Shown here: piece after piece, positions 14,572-16,189 of the stretch
Position numbering within the stretch: position 1 is the first letter of the stretch
How the letters are laid out: each line of letters opens with the position of its first letter
From: Cryomorphaceae bacterium
GTDB lineage: Bacteria; Bacteroidota; Bacteroidia; Flavobacteriales; Schleiferiaceae
Direction of reading: 5' to 3'
Length of the DNA: 16,189 bases
NCBI GenBank assembly: GCA_003507115.1
Contig: DNWN01000021.1
Location: 1-16,189 of the forward strand
Notes under the pieces: model-generated
What the model was told of the DNA's origin: nothing
The model's database searches: none
The model's input: only the letters and a program-made list of their open reading frames with translations
Position numbers and translations under genes: made by a program

Positions 14572-15345
14572 ATGACGCCCATTCAACTCGAGTTTTTAGG
14601 TACGGGAACCTCTGGGGGAGTTCCCCTTATTGGCTGCTCCTGCCCGGTATGCACGTCCTTGGACGCGCGAAATCATCGGTTGCGCTCTTCCGTCATCATT
14701 CGCTACGGTACCCATGCCGTGGTTATTGATTGTGGGCCAGATTTCCGTCAACAAATGCTTCGGTCTGGTCAGGCGCAATTGGATGCGGTGGTTTTGACCC
14801 ATGAACATATGGATCATGTGGCAGGATTGGATGAGGTGCGCCCGCTGAATTACCAGCAAAAAACGGACATGGCCATTTACTGCACGGAGCGGGTGGCGAA
14901 TCGATTAAAACAGCAATTTTCCTATGCCTTTGGGGAGGACAAATACCCGGGCGCACCGGGTTTGCATCTTGTCGAAATAGCTCCCAATAAACCCTTCATC
15001 ATAGGTGGAATGGAATGGATGCCTATCCTTGCCATGCATGGCACGTGGCCCGTTCTGGGGTATCGCATCGGAGATGTGGTCTATTTAACGGATGTCTCCG
15101 CTATGACCGACGTAGAAATGGATAAAATTCGGGGCGCACAGATTCTTGTGGTCAATGCTTTGAGGCATCAACCTCATGTCAGTCATTTCTCACTTTTGGA
15201 GGCGCAAGAATTTGCGCGAAAGACGGGGGTCCCCCATACCTACTTCACTCATATTAGCCACCAAATGGGAGATCATGCCGCAACGCAATCCGGATTACCT
15301 ACGGGAATGTATTTGGCCTACGATGGCCTTCACCTCGAGGCTTGA
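14572..15345 (+). CDS. PhnP-like metallo-beta-lactamase-fold hydrolase
   Basis: This 257-residue cytoplasmic protein has the metallo-beta-lactamase fold of the PhnP branch (cyclic phosphodiesterases). The binuclear metal site is H77-x-H79-x-D81-H82, with H156, D174 and H227. The N-terminal G-C-S-C-P-V-C (C22, C24, C27) matches the extra zinc-binding cysteine cluster of PhnP. No phosphonate-degradation genes are nearby, so a C-P lyase role is unlikely here; it is better called a phosphodiesterase-like hydrolase of unknown substrate. The gene is divergent from the 477-residue protein with 28 bases between. Its TGA abuts the stop of the convergent dihydroorotase-like gene with no base between. 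Confidence 0.87.
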   Translation: MTPIQLEFLGTGTSGGVPLIGCSCPVCTSLDARNHRLRSSVIIRYGTHAVVIDCGPDFRQQMLRSGQAQLDAVVLTHEHMDHVAGLDEVRPLNYQQKTDMAIYCTERVANRLKQQFSYAFGEDKYPGAPGLHLVEIAPNKPFIIGGMEWMPILAMHGTWPVLGYRIGDVVYLTDVSAMTDVEMDKIRGAQILVVNALRHQPHVSHFSLLEAQEFARKTGVPHTYFTHISHQMGDHAATQSGLPTGMYLAYDGLHLEA

Positions 15346-16189
15346 TCAAAGCCCCGACACCTGTGAGCCTAGGACCGTGCCTATGGCGCGGCCATTTTGT
15401 GTCCAACGGGGAACATTCACGCCCTTGGTATAGCTTGCTTCCGCGGACCCATCCAAAGCGAATACCGTCAGATCGGCGGGCATACCCACTTTAATCACAC
15501 AGGGCCCCAAATGATAGAGCTCCCGGGCCTTGTGCGCAACGGCATTAATCCATCGTTCTAAGGCTTCATGACTCGGATTTACATGGCGATACCATCCAAA
15601 AGCGTGTTCTATGGTGGCCGCCCCAAACATCGCTTGGCCCCATTCGCAGTCTTTGGCCTCTGTATCCATCGGTTGGTGATCGCTTACGACCAGGTCCAAG
15701 GTGCCATCTAGAAATCCTTCCCAAAGTGCTTCACGATCTTCCGCACTCCGCAGTGGAGGCAAAACTTTATACGTCGAGTTGAACCCACGAATGTCTTCTT
15801 CCGAGCCGATGAGGTTCGCTATGGCCACATCGGCGGTCACGGTTTGTCCAAGTGCTTTGGCGCTGCGAATAGCTTCAACCCCTTCGGCCGTGCTAATCCC
15901 GGCAACGTGCAGATGCCCTCCCGCGTAGTCCTGAATCATAAGATCTCGCTGTATGCGCAGACTTTCTGCCAAGGATGGAATGGGAGTCAGCCCTTGGGAT
16001 AAGGCTACTTCGCCTTCGTGGGCTTGCCCGGATGGACATAAGCTCTGTTCGAAGGCAAAACTCTGAATATGCGTAGGCAAGTCTGCCGTGTACTGTAAGG
16101 CCAGTTGGAGTAGGTGGGGGTGGCGGATAGATGCGGTATCATCACTGAATGCAACGGCGCCCCCTTCCAACATGTCGAGCATCTCCGCC
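15346..16189 (-). CDS. Dihydroorotase-like amidohydrolase (partial; N-terminus outside the window)
   Basis: The frame stays open to the window edge (A-E-M-L-D-M), so only the C-terminal 280 or so residues are seen. The region from A-V-A-F-S-D to the end follows the class I dihydroorotase layout, with K-V-L-P-P-L-R (canonical K-x-N-P-P-L-R) and D-G-T-L-D-L-V-V-S-D-H-Q-P. Several active-site residues differ from catalytic enzymes. The H-x-x-H-V-S-T zinc histidine is Gly (plus-strand bases 15898-15900), and the E-V-T-P-H-H-L pair is A-N (15814-15819). The Asp of S-D-H is kept (15679-15681). This suggests a non-catalytic paralogue of the kind that supports aspartate transcarbamoylase (PyrX-like), or another amidohydrolase. 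The missing N-terminus, with its expected H-x-H motif, would settle it. Confidence 0.8.
   Translation of the reverse strand, partial: AEMLDMLEGGAVAFSDDTASIRHPHLLQLALQYTADLPTHIQSFAFEQSLCPSGQAHEGEVALSQGLTPIPSLAESLRIQRDLMIQDYAGGHLHVAGISTAEGVEAIRSAKALGQTVTADVAIANLIGSEEDIRGFNSTYKVLPPLRSAEDREALWEGFLDGTLDLVVSDHQPMDTEAKDCEWGQAMFGAATIEHAFGWYRHVNPSHEALERWINAVAHKARELYHLGPCVIKVGMPADLTVFALDGSAEASYTKGVNVPRWTQNGRAIGTVLGSQVSGL

Overview
The window reads as a piece of a Bacteroidota chromosome, probably Flavobacteriales-like. The reasons are a coaBC – DUF4835 – recN block, a Bacteroidota-type FabI, several sites that match the Bacteroidota housekeeping promoter (TTG-N17-23-TAnnTTTG), and starts without clear Shine-Dalgarno sequences. 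By eye the GC content is higher than in many marine flavobacteria. The region is dense: no gene-free stretch exceeds about 115 bases, and I see no insertion sequence, phage gene, tRNA, rRNA or CRISPR array.

Left part (1-4720): plus-strand housekeeping genes. These are coaBC (coenzyme A synthesis), a secreted DUF4835 protein and recN (DNA repair), with ATGA overlaps or short gaps, followed by fabI (fatty-acid synthesis). A strong hairpin with A and T tracts at 4689-4718 serves as terminator for fabI and for the convergent gene prfC (release factor 3, minus strand, 4739-6319).

Centre (6394-13149): a same-strand block that looks like a light-response and photoprotection island. It begins with a MerR-family regulator carrying a cobalamin-binding C-terminal half of the CarH/LitR type. 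A 114-base control region follows, holding an inverted repeat, several TGTT(T/G)-A-like heptamers and a near-consensus promoter. Then come an ECF sigma factor, crtI and crtB (phytoene desaturase and synthase), idi (isopentenyl diphosphate isomerase), a 6-pyruvoyl-tetrahydropterin-synthase-like gene, folE (GTP cyclohydrolase I) and a class I CPD photolyase with its flavin and tryptophan-triad residues. From the sigma gene onward the spacing is -4 to about 55 bases, which suggests one transcription unit. The proposed logic, an inference, is: light acts on the B12-bound MerR protein, this releases the sigma operon, and the cell makes carotenoids, reduced pterins and photolyase. crtE, crtY and crtZ are absent, so GGPP supply and any later carotenoid steps must be encoded elsewhere.

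Right part (13110-16189): a minus-strand 477-residue conserved protein of unknown function that overlaps the photolyase 3' end by 40 bases, a divergent PhnP-like metallo-beta-lactamase-fold hydrolase, and the C-terminal part of a dihydroorotase-like protein that runs off the window. That protein lacks histidines normally needed for zinc binding, so it may be a non-catalytic paralogue.

The most interesting signals are the CarH-like light island with its operator-like control region, the hairpin across the sigma stop codon, the mammalian-style PTPS motif beside folE, and substitutions at catalytic positions in CoaBC and the dihydroorotase-like protein.
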